Shown here piece by piece: positions 48,643 through 57,222 of a DNA stretch of 64,000 bases. The stretch comes from Enterocloster asparagiformis. Lineage in GTDB: Bacteria; Bacillota; Clostridia; Lachnospirales; Lachnospiraceae. The notes beneath the pieces are model-generated. The model worked only from the letters and a program-made list of their open reading frames with translations. It had not been told where the DNA came from and did not search any database. The DNA lies in the NCBI GenBank assembly GCA_018380885.1, contig JAGZSY010000001.1, positions 124,001 through 188,000 on the forward strand, written 5' to 3'. Made by a program: the position numbers and the translations under genes. Every line of letters begins with the position of its first letter. Position 1 is the stretch's first letter.

Positions 48643-49734
48643 ATGACAAAAGAAAAAAAGAACATAATGAAATTATTGGCTGTAGTTCTTTGTTTGATGC
48701 TGACCATTGGTCTGGCCGCTTGCGGCGCATCCACACCTAGTAAGCCAACAGAAGCGGCGGCTGCATCAGAGGCGTCGGAGGGTGGAACAACTGGAACAAC
48801 TGAAACAACTGAAACAACTGAAACAACTGCCTCAGCGGAAAAAGCTTCGGTTGCCCAGAACAATTATCCCAATTCTACCATTCGCATTGTTTCACATTCC
48901 AATCCGGGCAGCAATGATTTATATATCCGCGCACTGCAGCCTTACCTGCAGCAGGAACTGGGAGTCAATGTGATTATTGAAAATGTCGTCGGTGCGGCAG
49001 GCCGTCTTGCCAGCAATGAAATGTGGACGGCTGAGCCTGATGGGTACAATCTTTACAGTATGACCATACCGTTGGTTGTGGCCAGCGATATTTTATATGA
49101 CGCAGACTATGATGTGCTGGGCTTTGAATATATTTACGCGTTTGACCGCACGCCTTATGCAGTAGTGGTCAAAGCCGGTTCTCCTTATGAGAATTTTGAT
49201 GCGTTGCTGGAAGCAATTAAAAACGGAGATATGACCAACGGAACCTCAGGCGTAGGCGGTTCCATGCATCTGCAGAGTATGGTGATGAAGAAAGCGCTTG
49301 GCATTGATTATGTGGATGTTCCATTTGACGGCAGCGCGAACGCTGTACTTGGAGTTATGTCGGGAGACGTTGACTTTGCAATTGTTCCGGCTGACGTTGC
49401 TTCCACTAATGAGGGGGAGACAAGGGCGCTTGCAGTTCTTGCGGCCAACCGTTTTTCGGCGTATCCGGATGTGCCCTGTACCCAGGAACTGGGCTATGAT
49501 TTTACGACACTTGACTCGATCCGAGGCATTGTTGCGCCTCCGGGAACCCCGAGGGAAGTCTGCGACGTAGTAGCAAAAGCACTTGATAAAGCGACGCAGG
49601 CGCCGGAGTTCCAGGAATTCCTTCAGAAAAATGCACTCGAGCTGGATGTTAAAAACTCTGAAGAATACTATGAGGTTGCCAAGGATATCTATGATTCGAT
49701 TTATGAGCTTAAGGATTTGGTTGATATCGATTAA
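48643..49734 (+). CDS. Tripartite tricarboxylate transporter substrate-binding lipoprotein (TctC)
   Basis: 363-residue receptor with a lipoprotein signal ending LAACGAS (Cys near residue 27), a repeat linker of Thr-Thr-Glu units and a Bug/TctC domain: STIRIVSHSNPGSNDLYIRAL, NVIIENVVGAAGR and GTSGVGGSMHLQSM. Bug-family receptors bind carboxylates. The gene order B-A-C differs from the common C-B-A. Confidence 0.93.
   Translation: MTKEKKNIMKLLAVVLCLMLTIGLAACGASTPSKPTEAAAASEASEGGTTGTTETTETTETTASAEKASVAQNNYPNSTIRIVSHSNPGSNDLYIRALQPYLQQELGVNVIIENVVGAAGRLASNEMWTAEPDGYNLYSMTIPLVVASDILYDADYDVLGFEYIYAFDRTPYAVVVKAGSPYENFDALLEAIKNGDMTNGTSGVGGSMHLQSMVMKKALGIDYVDVPFDGSANAVLGVMSGDVDFAIVPADVASTNEGETRALAVLAANRFSAYPDVPCTQELGYDFTTLDSIRGIVAPPGTPREVCDVVAKALDKATQAPEFQEFLQKNALELDVKNSEEYYEVAKDIYDSIYELKDLVDID
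48784..48828 (+). repeat. Five in-frame 9-bp tandem repeats in the tctC linker
   Basis: Five copies of GRAACAACT (two GGAACAACT then three GAAACAACT) encode the Thr-rich spacer between lipid anchor and binding domain. A 9-bp period keeps the frame whatever the copy number, so the tether length could vary between strains. Confidence 0.85.
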
Positions 49735-49744
49735 AAGTTTAGTA

Positions 49745-49790
49745 TTGACTTTTATGATTACATATATTACAATTTAAATTGTTCAACAAT
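49745..49790 (+). promoter_or_regulatory. Promoter and operator of the carboxylate-degradation operon
   Basis: TTGACT (49745-49750), 17-base spacer, TACAAT (49768-49773). The perfect palindrome ATTGTTCAACAAT (49778-49790) begins 5 bases after the -10 and covers the expected start site. Confidence 0.82.
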
Positions 49791-49825
49791 AATAACAACA
49801 ATATAGATGAATAGGAGAGTGCAAC

Positions 49826-50713
49826 ATGAAAAATTTAATTGAAGGTGCATATGATTTACATGTACATTCGGGTCCGGATATTTTGCCGCGCCGTATGGAC
49901 GATATTGAGATGGCTCAGAGAGTGATCGAAAGCGGTATGGCAGGATATGCCATAAAATCTCATTTTTTCTGCACAGCGGAGAGAGCGAGCCTTATCAATA
50001 AGTTATATCCTGGCTGTGACGCGATAGGCGCGGTTGTACTGAACAATGCGGTAGGTGGGATTAACCCTATTGCGGTGGAGATGGCGGCACGGGCAGGTGC
50101 AAAAATTGTGTGGATGCCCACATGCGACAGTGCACATGAACAAAAATTAGTTTTTGGTGGAGAGCACAAGGGAAAGCTGCCTTACTGGGCCACACTTGCA
50201 ATCCGGTTACGCGAGGAGGGCGTTAAGATCAAAGAGCTGTCAATTTTGGATACAGATGGAAAATTGACGAAAGAAACATGTGAGGTTCTGGATGTGATTG
50301 CGCGCCATGACATGATTCTTGAAAGCGGTCATTTATCACAGCCGGAGGTATTCATACTGATTAAAGAAGCGGCCAGGCGCGGTGTAAAACGAATGCTCAT
50401 CACGCATGCTGACTACCCCGGAACGTATTACACGATTGACCAGCAGAAGGAATTGGTCCAGTACGGCGCATATATTGAACATTGCTATACTACCTGGGCA
50501 ACAAAGAAAGTTGATTTTGAAGAGACGGTTGAACAGATCAGGGCAGTTGGCCCGGAGCACGCGACACTGGCGACTGATTTAGGGCAGAAAACGGCGAAGT
50601 ATCCGGATGAAGGCTTGTTGGAATTCGCAGTCAAACTGTATGAAGCCGGCTTTAGTGAAGATGAAATTCATATGATGGCCGTAACAAATCCGCGTTATTT
50701 GCTCAATAAATAA
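49826..50713 (+). CDS. DUF6282-type metal-dependent hydrolase-like protein
   Basis: 295-residue soluble protein. The start GAYDLHVHSGPDILPRRMDD has the HxH motif of amidohydrolase/PHP-like TIM barrels, with later candidate metal ligands in IKSHFFCTAER, ESGHLSQPEV and LITHADYPG. This matches the pattern of DUF6282 proteins, whose reaction is unknown. As first gene of the operon it may open a ring, lactone or amide, or remove a protecting group, before the hydratases act. AGGAGAG lies upstream of the ATG. Confidence 0.7.
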   Translation: MKNLIEGAYDLHVHSGPDILPRRMDDIEMAQRVIESGMAGYAIKSHFFCTAERASLINKLYPGCDAIGAVVLNNAVGGINPIAVEMAARAGAKIVWMPTCDSAHEQKLVFGGEHKGKLPYWATLAIRLREEGVKIKELSILDTDGKLTKETCEVLDVIARHDMILESGHLSQPEVFILIKEAARRGVKRMLITHADYPGTYYTIDQQKELVQYGAYIEHCYTTWATKKVDFEETVEQIRAVGPEHATLATDLGQKTAKYPDEGLLEFAVKLYEAGFSEDEIHMMAVTNPRYLLNK

Positions 50714-50743
50714 AATGGCGGAATTCGGCGAGGAGAAGGACAT

Positions 50744-51958
50744 ATGGCGGGAAAAACGATAGCGGAAAAGATATTAGGGAGTCATGCAGGGAGGGATGTT
50801 CACGCAGATGAGATCGCACTGTGCAATGTAGATTTTATCATGCTGCATGATGCGAATAGTCCCCTTGCAATCCGCGCATTTGAAAGCATGGGCGGAACGC
50901 AGGTATTTGACCCGGATAAGGTAGCGGTTATTTTTGATCACTGTACCCCACCATCTAATGAAAAGCTTTCTAATATTCATGCTTATCTTCGCAGGTTTGC
51001 GCGAGGACAAGGTGTCCGATTTTACGAAGGCGGACGGGGGGTATGCCATCAGCTGATGGTTGAAAGCGGAATTTTACATCCAGGTGACCTAGTCGTTGGA
51101 AGCGATTCACATACCTGTACATACGGCGCATTGGGGGTGCTTTCTACCGGATTGGGGGCAACTGACATTGCAGCCGCTATGTTTACCGGACAGCTATGGT
51201 TTCGCGTACCTAAGACAATCCGTATTCAGCTTAATGGCAGCCTCTCGCCTATGTGCAGCGCCAAGGATATTATACTTTATGTAATCGGTACCCTTGGCGC
51301 TGACGGAGGGAATTATTTCAGCTTTGAATTTTATGGAGACTATTTAGAAAAATGCTCACAATCGCAGCGGCTGACAATTGCCAATATGCTTGTGGAGATG
51401 GGGGCAAAGTGCGGATTTCTATGTCATGATGGACTTGGTATTACGGCAGATGAGGACGCTGTTTACGAAAAAAATATAGAGATCAATCTTGACGGAATCG
51501 AGCCTGTCATTGCCAAGCCACACACGGTTGACAATATCTGCTTTGTAGGAGAGGCTGAGGGCATTCACATCAATCAGGCAGTACTCGGCAGTTGTACGAA
51601 TGGTCGGCTGGAAGATCTGGAAGCGGCAGCGCGGATATTGAAAGGAAAGCATATTCATTCAGATATCAGATTGTTGGTCCTTCCTGCATCTGAGACAGTG
51701 CTTCGGCAGGCGGCAAATACAGGCGTACTCGTAGACTTGATCGATGCAGGGGCAACTATTTGTACTCCAGGCTGCGGTATCTGTGTTGGAACGCTTGGCG
51801 GTGTTCCCGCCGATGGCGAAGTTGTTATTTCAAGCACAAACCGAAATTTTAAAGGGAGAATGGGAAATAACAAGGCATCAATTTACCTGGCATCTCCTGA
51901 GACAGTAGCCGCCTCGGCGCTTATGGGCGAGATTACAGATCCGCGGAAACTACTTTGA
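50744..51958 (+). CDS. Aconitase-superfamily large subunit, LeuC/DmdA type, copy 1
   Basis: 404-residue iron-sulfur hydro-lyase subunit. [4Fe-4S] ligands are Cys in GSCTNGRLED and the CxxC in TPGCGICVG; the substrate-loop motifs GVCHQLMVESG and VVGSDSHTCTYGALG are intact. Length fits the isopropylmalate isomerase/dimethylmalate dehydratase/homoaconitase group rather than full aconitase. Pairs with the small subunit 27 bases downstream. It would move or remove a hydroxyl on a 2-hydroxy di/tricarboxylate. The exact substrate is unknown. Confidence 0.9.
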   Translation: MAGKTIAEKILGSHAGRDVHADEIALCNVDFIMLHDANSPLAIRAFESMGGTQVFDPDKVAVIFDHCTPPSNEKLSNIHAYLRRFARGQGVRFYEGGRGVCHQLMVESGILHPGDLVVGSDSHTCTYGALGVLSTGLGATDIAAAMFTGQLWFRVPKTIRIQLNGSLSPMCSAKDIILYVIGTLGADGGNYFSFEFYGDYLEKCSQSQRLTIANMLVEMGAKCGFLCHDGLGITADEDAVYEKNIEINLDGIEPVIAKPHTVDNICFVGEAEGIHINQAVLGSCTNGRLEDLEAAARILKGKHIHSDIRLLVLPASETVLRQAANTGVLVDLIDAGATICTPGCGICVGTLGGVPADGEVVISSTNRNFKGRMGNNKASIYLASPETVAASALMGEITDPRKLL

Positions 51959-51985
51959 TGTACAGGAAAGAGAGGTGGAAGTTCA

Positions 51986-52498
51986 ATGCTGATATCATCA
52001 AAAGCAATTGTCTACGGGGATGATATTAATACGGATTTAATCATTGCCGGAAAGTATACAAAAACCCTTGATACAAATGATCTTGTAGCGCATGTTATGG
52101 AAGATTTGGACCCGTTGTTCAGAGACAAATGTGCGGGCGGCGCATTTGTTGTGGCAGGTGAATACTTTGGCTGTGGTTCTTCTCGGGAGCAGGCCCCGGT
52201 TGCGCTGCTGGAAGCTGGTGTACAGTGTGTTGTGGCAAAAAGCTTTTCACGTATTTTTTACCGCAACGCTATCAATATCGGCCTTCCGATCGTAGAATGC
52301 GACACAGGCTTTATTGCTGACGGAGATATTCTTTCTTACGAATTGGGCTCAAGCCACCTTTTCGATATCACAAATGGTCAATCCTGTAAGATTATGCCTT
52401 TGGAGCCGTTGATGGTGAAAATACTGAACTGCGGCGGTATGGTGGCGTTCATGAAGAAATATGGAAGTTTTAAAGCTTTATGCGAAGAGGAAAATTAA
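51986..52498 (+). CDS. Aconitase-superfamily small subunit, LeuD/DmdB type, copy 1
   Basis: 170-residue swivel-domain subunit with YGDDINTDLIIAGKY, the active-site loop FGCGSSREQAPVALLEAG and FSRIFYRNAINIGLP. It forms the active enzyme with the preceding LeuC-type subunit. GAGAGGTGG lies upstream of the ATG. Confidence 0.92.
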   Translation: MLISSKAIVYGDDINTDLIIAGKYTKTLDTNDLVAHVMEDLDPLFRDKCAGGAFVVAGEYFGCGSSREQAPVALLEAGVQCVVAKSFSRIFYRNAINIGLPIVECDTGFIADGDILSYELGSSHLFDITNGQSCKIMPLEPLMVKILNCGGMVAFMKKYGSFKALCEEEN

Positions 52499-52500
52499 TT

Positions 52501-53775
52501 ATGGGGAAAACATTTGCAGAAAAGGCGCTGGGCAAGGCTGCAGGCTATGCGGTCAGCGAAGGGGATGTCGTGACGGTATATCCTGATTTCTGTTTGACTC
52601 ACGAAAACACAGCTTCAGTATACGCAACGTTTAGCACGCTCGGAATCGAGCGGGTTTACGATGCCGGCCGAATTGTGGTGGTCTTTGACCATACGGTACC
52701 CCCTTCCACTGCGGCGTACGCCAACAGCCACATGCAAACACGCAAATTTGTTGCGGAACAGGGAATCGAACATTTTTATGATTTGAATAAAAAGGGCGGT
52801 ATATGTCATCAGATTATGTGCCAGGAGGGGTTTGCCGCACCAGGTGAGGTGATCGTTGGTTCGGACAGCCATACCTGTACTTATGGCGCCATGGGAGCTT
52901 TTTCCACAGGGATTGGAAGAAGCGAAATGGCAGCCACATGGGCGACGGGAAAACTGTGGTTGAGAGTGCCGGAATCAATGAAAATTACAGTGGAAGGTAG
53001 ATTTCTAGCAGGCGTTACCGCGAAAGATCTGATTTTGACGATTGCCGGTGACGTAACCGCTTCAGGCGCCGATTATCTATCCATCGAATATCACGGAGAG
53101 GGTATACAGAATATGAGTATCGCCGAGCGCATGACCCTTTGTAATATGGGAGTAGAGCTTGGGGCAAAAAACAGCGTGTGTGAGCCTGACGAGAAGGTTT
53201 TTGAGCAGTTAAAGGGAAAAGCAAAAAAGGATGGATGGGAACCACTCTGGGCGGATTGTGATGCCCATTATGTAAAGGAATTACATTATAACCTGGAGGA
53301 TATTGTGCCGGTGGCAGCTATGCCCGGCAGGGTCGACAACCGGGAATACATTGAAAACGTGGCGGGATATCCCATTGATCAGGTGTTTATAGGCACCTGT
53401 ACCAATGGAAGATTGGAAGATTTACGAATTGCAGCAGAGATACTGAGGGGGAAGAACGTACAGGTTCGCACCATAGTACAGCCCGCTTCGGTGGAGATAT
53501 ATCGCAAGGCGATCGCTGAAGGTATCATTACTGAGCTGCTGGATGCCGGCTGCGTGGTTTCACATCCCGGCTGCGGCCCTTGCGTAGGGGTGTGCGGAGG
53601 CATTTTGGGGGACGGAGAGGTGTGCGTGTCCACGGCAAATCGCAATTTTACCGGGCGGATGGGAAGTAAAACGTCAAAGATTATATTAGCCAGCCCTGCT
53701 ACAGCTGCAGCCAGCGCGTTAGAAGGCAAGATTGCCGATCCGAGGAAATACTTCGTGTCAAAGGAGGGCGTGTAA
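52501..53775 (+). CDS. Aconitase-superfamily large subunit, LeuC/DmdA type, copy 2
   Basis: 424-residue paralogue with intact GICHQIMCQEGFA, VVGSDSHTCTYGAMG in family form (IVGSDSHTCTYGAMG here), GTCTNGRLED and HPGCGPCVGVCGG. It is clearly diverged from copy 1 (CGP against CGI around the cluster, plus a longer middle segment with KKDGWEPLWADCDA). Start ATG 52501 is 2 bases after the copy 1 small-subunit stop, with GAAGAGGA upstream. Two different hydro-lyases in one operon suggest two successive hydration steps or two substrates. Confidence 0.9.
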   Translation: MGKTFAEKALGKAAGYAVSEGDVVTVYPDFCLTHENTASVYATFSTLGIERVYDAGRIVVVFDHTVPPSTAAYANSHMQTRKFVAEQGIEHFYDLNKKGGICHQIMCQEGFAAPGEVIVGSDSHTCTYGAMGAFSTGIGRSEMAATWATGKLWLRVPESMKITVEGRFLAGVTAKDLILTIAGDVTASGADYLSIEYHGEGIQNMSIAERMTLCNMGVELGAKNSVCEPDEKVFEQLKGKAKKDGWEPLWADCDAHYVKELHYNLEDIVPVAAMPGRVDNREYIENVAGYPIDQVFIGTCTNGRLEDLRIAAEILRGKNVQVRTIVQPASVEIYRKAIAEGIITELLDAGCVVSHPGCGPCVGVCGGILGDGEVCVSTANRNFTGRMGSKTSKIILASPATAAASALEGKIADPRKYFVSKEGV

Positions 53776-53776
53776 T

Positions 53777-54274
53777 TTGTCAATCAAAGGGAAAGCGCTG
53801 GTATATGGAGATGATATCAGCACAGATCTGATCTATCCCGGCCGTTATACATACATTTTGCTGACCGAGGAACAGATGGCGGAGCATGCGCTTGAGGATT
53901 TAGACCCGGATTTTAAGGACTGCGAGGTCAGAGGCCGCATTTTGGTCGCCGGCAAAAATTTTGGTTGTGGATCTGCAAGAGAACAGGCGGTGAAATGCCT
54001 TAAGCAAAAGGGAATTACAGCGATCATCGCTAAAAGCATTTCCCGCATCTATTACCGGAACTGCATCAATGAAGGCCTTTTGCCCATTGTATGCCCTGCC
54101 GCCGTCGAAGCCATACAAACCGGGGATACGATTGATATTGATGTCGAAGAGGGACTGCTGACAATCGGTCGACGGCAATACCCGTTTCCAAAGTATCCCG
54201 CTTTTGTTTTAGAAATTATAAACTGCGGTGGCCTTATTGCCAGCATACGGGAATCACATTTGAGGAGGAGTTGA
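53777..54274 (+). CDS. Aconitase-superfamily small subunit, LeuD/DmdB type, copy 2
   Basis: 165-residue swivel subunit with VYGDDISTDLIYPGRYTY, the loop FGCGSAREQAVKCLKQKG and SISRIYYRNCINEG. The likely start is TTG 53777, 9 bases after AAGGAGG; the frame starting 53732 overlaps the previous gene. Pairs with large subunit copy 2. Confidence 0.9.
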   Translation: MSIKGKALVYGDDISTDLIYPGRYTYILLTEEQMAEHALEDLDPDFKDCEVRGRILVAGKNFGCGSAREQAVKCLKQKGITAIIAKSISRIYYRNCINEGLLPIVCPAAVEAIQTGDTIDIDVEEGLLTIGRRQYPFPKYPAFVLEIINCGGLIASIRESHLRRS

Positions 54275-54275
54275 A

Positions 54276-55442
54276 ATGCGTCAAATTGATGTTGAAAGTG
54301 CAAAAGAGAAATTTGGAAAGCTTCTGGAGTCAGAGGCGGCTCGGATTGAACGCATGAGAAATACCGGGCCTGCGCCGGATTTCAGTGTTGTGAGTCCAAT
54401 TATTGTAGGGGTGATTCCTGGGGATGGGATTGGTCCCATCATTATGGAGCAGACGCTGAGAGTACTCCGCGAGCTGATCGGAGACAGGATTGAAAAAGGG
54501 ACTGTCGACCTGCGCATAATCAAAGGCCTCTCTATTGATGAACGCGTGGAGAAAATGCAGACGCTGCCGCTGGAAGCGCTGAATGCCCTTAAGGAGTGCC
54601 ATGTTATTTTAAAAGGGCCCATGACGACTCCGCGTCCGGGCGATCCTTGGCCTTACCTGCCCAGCGCAGTTGCAGGAATTCGCAGGGAATTGGAATTAAA
54701 TGTAAGCTTGCGTCCGGTTGTCAATCCTGTCAAAAAGATTGATTGGGTTATGTTCCGCGAGAATATCGAAGGCGCTTATATCTGGGGGAGCAAAGGGATT
54801 CAGGTGGACGATGATTTGGCCGTGGATTTTGTAGTAGAGACTAAATTACAGAGCCTGCATGTAGCGCGTATGGCGTTTGAATATGCCAGAAAAAATGGAA
54901 GACATCATGTGACAGCTGTGACAAAGGTCAACATTGTCAAGCTGACGGACGGCAATCTCCTTGCCGCGTGCCGCGAAATCGCGAAAGAGTATCCTGAAAT
55001 TGTGTATGATGAAAGGCTGGTTGACATTACGGCGTCCAAGCTTACCGATCCCGAGTTCACCAGCGATTTAGAAGTATTGGTGCTGCCCAATCTCTACGGC
55101 GACATTATTTCAGATATTGCGGCGGAGATTTCCGGCGGGGTGAGTACAGCAGGAAGCGCCAATATAGGTTCTCGGTATGCGCTGTTTGAGGCTATCCATG
55201 GAACGGCTCCATTTCTCACTAAAAATAATCGGGGAGAGTACGCAGATCCCAGCAGCCTGCTGAAAGCAATGGGGATGATGCTGGCGCATATTGGCTTTAC
55301 GGAAGAAGCCCGCCGTCTGGAAAAGGCCATGGAAATTTGCGGTTATACGGAGCGTAAAGTGACTGTTACCAGTTTTCCGGAGGATGCCAGCACCAGAGAA
55401 TACACGGATTATATTCTGGAAACACTCGCTCAGATTGATTGA
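54276..55442 (+). CDS. Isopropylmalate/isocitrate dehydrogenase-family enzyme
   Basis: 388-residue NAD(P)-dependent beta-decarboxylating dehydrogenase. Motifs: GVIPGDGIGPIIMEQ, the substrate-Arg region RRELELNVSLRPV and MFRENIEGAY, catalytic Lys in TAVTKVNIVKLTDGN, metal Asp in LPNLYGDIISDIAAE and the cofactor loop EAIHGTAPFL. A 35-residue N-terminal extension precedes the core. Placed straight after the hydro-lyases, it should oxidise and decarboxylate their 3-substituted malate-type product to a 2-oxo acid, as LeuB follows LeuCD. The sequence does not settle the substrate. Confidence 0.9.
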   Translation: MRQIDVESAKEKFGKLLESEAARIERMRNTGPAPDFSVVSPIIVGVIPGDGIGPIIMEQTLRVLRELIGDRIEKGTVDLRIIKGLSIDERVEKMQTLPLEALNALKECHVILKGPMTTPRPGDPWPYLPSAVAGIRRELELNVSLRPVVNPVKKIDWVMFRENIEGAYIWGSKGIQVDDDLAVDFVVETKLQSLHVARMAFEYARKNGRHHVTAVTKVNIVKLTDGNLLAACREIAKEYPEIVYDERLVDITASKLTDPEFTSDLEVLVLPNLYGDIISDIAAEISGGVSTAGSANIGSRYALFEAIHGTAPFLTKNNRGEYADPSSLLKAMGMMLAHIGFTEEARRLEKAMEICGYTERKVTVTSFPEDASTREYTDYILETLAQID

Positions 55443-55475
55443 TATAGGTTCAGACTAGAAAGGCGGTATGATTTG

Positions 55476-56459
55476 ATGAAGACAATTGCATTAACAGGCC
55501 CATATAATCCGGCTACGCGCAGTGCAATCCATCAGGCAGTCCCGGAAGGATATCGTTTGATTGATGTCCCGGACTATGAGCATTATGAAGATTTAAAGAC
55601 TGCGGATTATATGATTATCCGTACTCTGAAGTTAAAAAAAGAGGATCTGGCAGGCACCAATGTACGTTTTGTTCAGAAGTGGGGGGCCGGATACGACATG
55701 ATAGACGTAAAAGGCATCAGTGAGTTGGATATTCCTGTAGCAATTTGTAATGGAGTCAATGCGACGCCCGTCGCGGAGATGGCCGTTTTGCATATGCTGG
55801 CTCTTTATCGGAATTTCATTGCAATTAATTCCAAGCTTAGGAACCGGATTTGGGCAAAAGATGAGTATTCGTCTAAATCCTATATAATTAACGGAAAAAC
55901 GGTTGGGATTGTGGGCTTGGGAAATATAGGCGGCAAGGTAGCTAAAATTGTAAGCGGCTTTGGAGCGAAGGTAGTATACTCTGATATACGGGAAGGCGCG
56001 CTTGCTCTTCAGCCAGATATTGAGAGGCTTCCGCTGGAAGAGCTTCTGGCTGTGTCCGATATTGTCACGGTGCATGTTCCCCTTACGGATCAGACCCGCA
56101 ATATGTTTGACGCGAAGAAATTCTCAATGATGAAACCGACGGCAGTGTTCATCAATACAGCCCGTGGAGAGGTTATCAACGAGGCAGACCTTGCCGACGC
56201 GCTTCGCAGCGGGAAAATTGCAGGAGCCGGTCTTGACGCTCTGTCAAAAGAACCGCCGGAGGAAGATTGGCCCTTTTACGCAATGGAGAATGTTGTTTAC
56301 ACACCTCACACAGGCGGAAATACTGCGGATAACGATATTAACATGATTAAATGCTGTATGGATAATATCAGCAGGATTGACAAAGGTGAGCCAATCAGCG
56401 CCCGCAATCTTATTAATAACCATTTATTGAAAAATAAAAAAAGGGAGTGTGCCATATGA
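55476..56459 (+). CDS. D-isomer-specific 2-hydroxyacid dehydrogenase
   Basis: 327-residue NAD-dependent oxidoreductase with Rossmann motif VGIVGLGNIGGKVAK, the catalytic Arg in NTARGEVINEADL, catalytic Glu in GAGLDALSKEPP and His in YTPHTGGNTADN. It probably reduces the 2-oxo acid formed upstream, or oxidises an incoming D-hydroxy acid. ATG 55476 is preferred over TTG 55473, with AAGGCGG about 10 bases upstream. Confidence 0.9.
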   Translation: MKTIALTGPYNPATRSAIHQAVPEGYRLIDVPDYEHYEDLKTADYMIIRTLKLKKEDLAGTNVRFVQKWGAGYDMIDVKGISELDIPVAICNGVNATPVAEMAVLHMLALYRNFIAINSKLRNRIWAKDEYSSKSYIINGKTVGIVGLGNIGGKVAKIVSGFGAKVVYSDIREGALALQPDIERLPLEELLAVSDIVTVHVPLTDQTRNMFDAKKFSMMKPTAVFINTARGEVINEADLADALRSGKIAGAGLDALSKEPPEEDWPFYAMENVVYTPHTGGNTADNDINMIKCCMDNISRIDKGEPISARNLINNHLLKNKKRECAI

Positions 56460-57148
56460 TGAAAGATAATCCACTGCTGCTTGATAAACATATTGTCGAA
56501 CGTGCTGAGGCACTCGGTTCTGCTTTGCTGGCTGACGGGATGAAAGGGATGGGGATTGAGATGGACGGCTGTATGTGTTCAGACGTCATGCCAATCACAC
56601 CGTCTATGAAGATGGCGGGAACAGCGCTCACTGTAGAGACAGATGACGGTGATAATTTTCCGATCCATGTGGCTACATATGCAGGAGGCGAGGGCTATGT
56701 GATGGTTATAGACGGGAAAAACTGCTCATATCGTCCGTATTTTGGCGAATTGATTGCAAGTGCCGCTAAGGCGGTGGGTTTTAGGGGAATGGTATGTGAC
56801 GGACTGGTGCGCGACCGGGACGGCTGCAGTGAGCTTGGACTTCCGGTCTTTGCAAGAGGCTTTTTACAGCGGGGGCCTGTGAAAAAGAATCCGGGCAAGA
56901 TCAATGAACCCATTCGCTGTGCCGGAATTATGGTAAATCCCGGTGACTTGGTGGTTGGGGATTGTGATGGAGTAACCGTAGTGCCGAGAGAGCTTGTGGA
57001 AGAGATAATAAAGAAAGCGGAGGATAAATTAGCTTACGAGCAGAAGCGTATTAAAACGATAACCGAGTATAACGAAGCAAAAAAGAATGGGAATCCGCTG
57101 CCGGAGCTTGCTCCGAAATGGGTTCTGGATATGCTCAACGCACAGTAG
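56456..57148 (+). CDS. RraA-like/HMG aldolase-family protein
   Basis: 230-residue protein of the RraA/HMG-CHA aldolase fold. The metal-binding active-site segment is GMVCDGLVRDRDGC, with the conserved Arg and Asp used by class II pyruvate aldolases (4-hydroxy-4-methyl-2-oxoglutarate aldolase) and GGEGYVMVIDG for the loop. In a catabolic operon an aldolase or oxaloacetate-decarboxylase role is more likely than RNase E inhibition. It overlaps the upstream gene by ATGATGA and ends the operon. Confidence 0.85.
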   Translation: MMKDNPLLLDKHIVERAEALGSALLADGMKGMGIEMDGCMCSDVMPITPSMKMAGTALTVETDDGDNFPIHVATYAGGEGYVMVIDGKNCSYRPYFGELIASAAKAVGFRGMVCDGLVRDRDGCSELGLPVFARGFLQRGPVKKNPGKINEPIRCAGIMVNPGDLVVGDCDGVTVVPRELVEEIIKKAEDKLAYEQKRIKTITEYNEAKKNGNPLPELAPKWVLDMLNAQ

Positions 57149-57161
57149 AGACTGACTTAAT

Positions 57162-57222
57162 AAAAGGGAATTGCTGTATTGTCTAATGATTATTCAGAAG
57201 ACGTATATCAGTTCCCTTTGTT
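57162..57222 (+). terminator. Terminator at the end of the carboxylate operon
   Basis: AAAGGGAA pairs with TTCCCTTT across a long loop, with a short T-rich tail. It marks the right edge of the AT-richer island. Confidence 0.65.

Noticed and set aside
50744-55442. Ordinary leucine biosynthesis (leuCD-leuB)
   Set aside because: No leuA is present, there are two LeuCD-type pairs, and the genes sit with a carboxylate transporter, an aldolase and a catabolite-type GntR operator, which fits breakdown better than biosynthesis.
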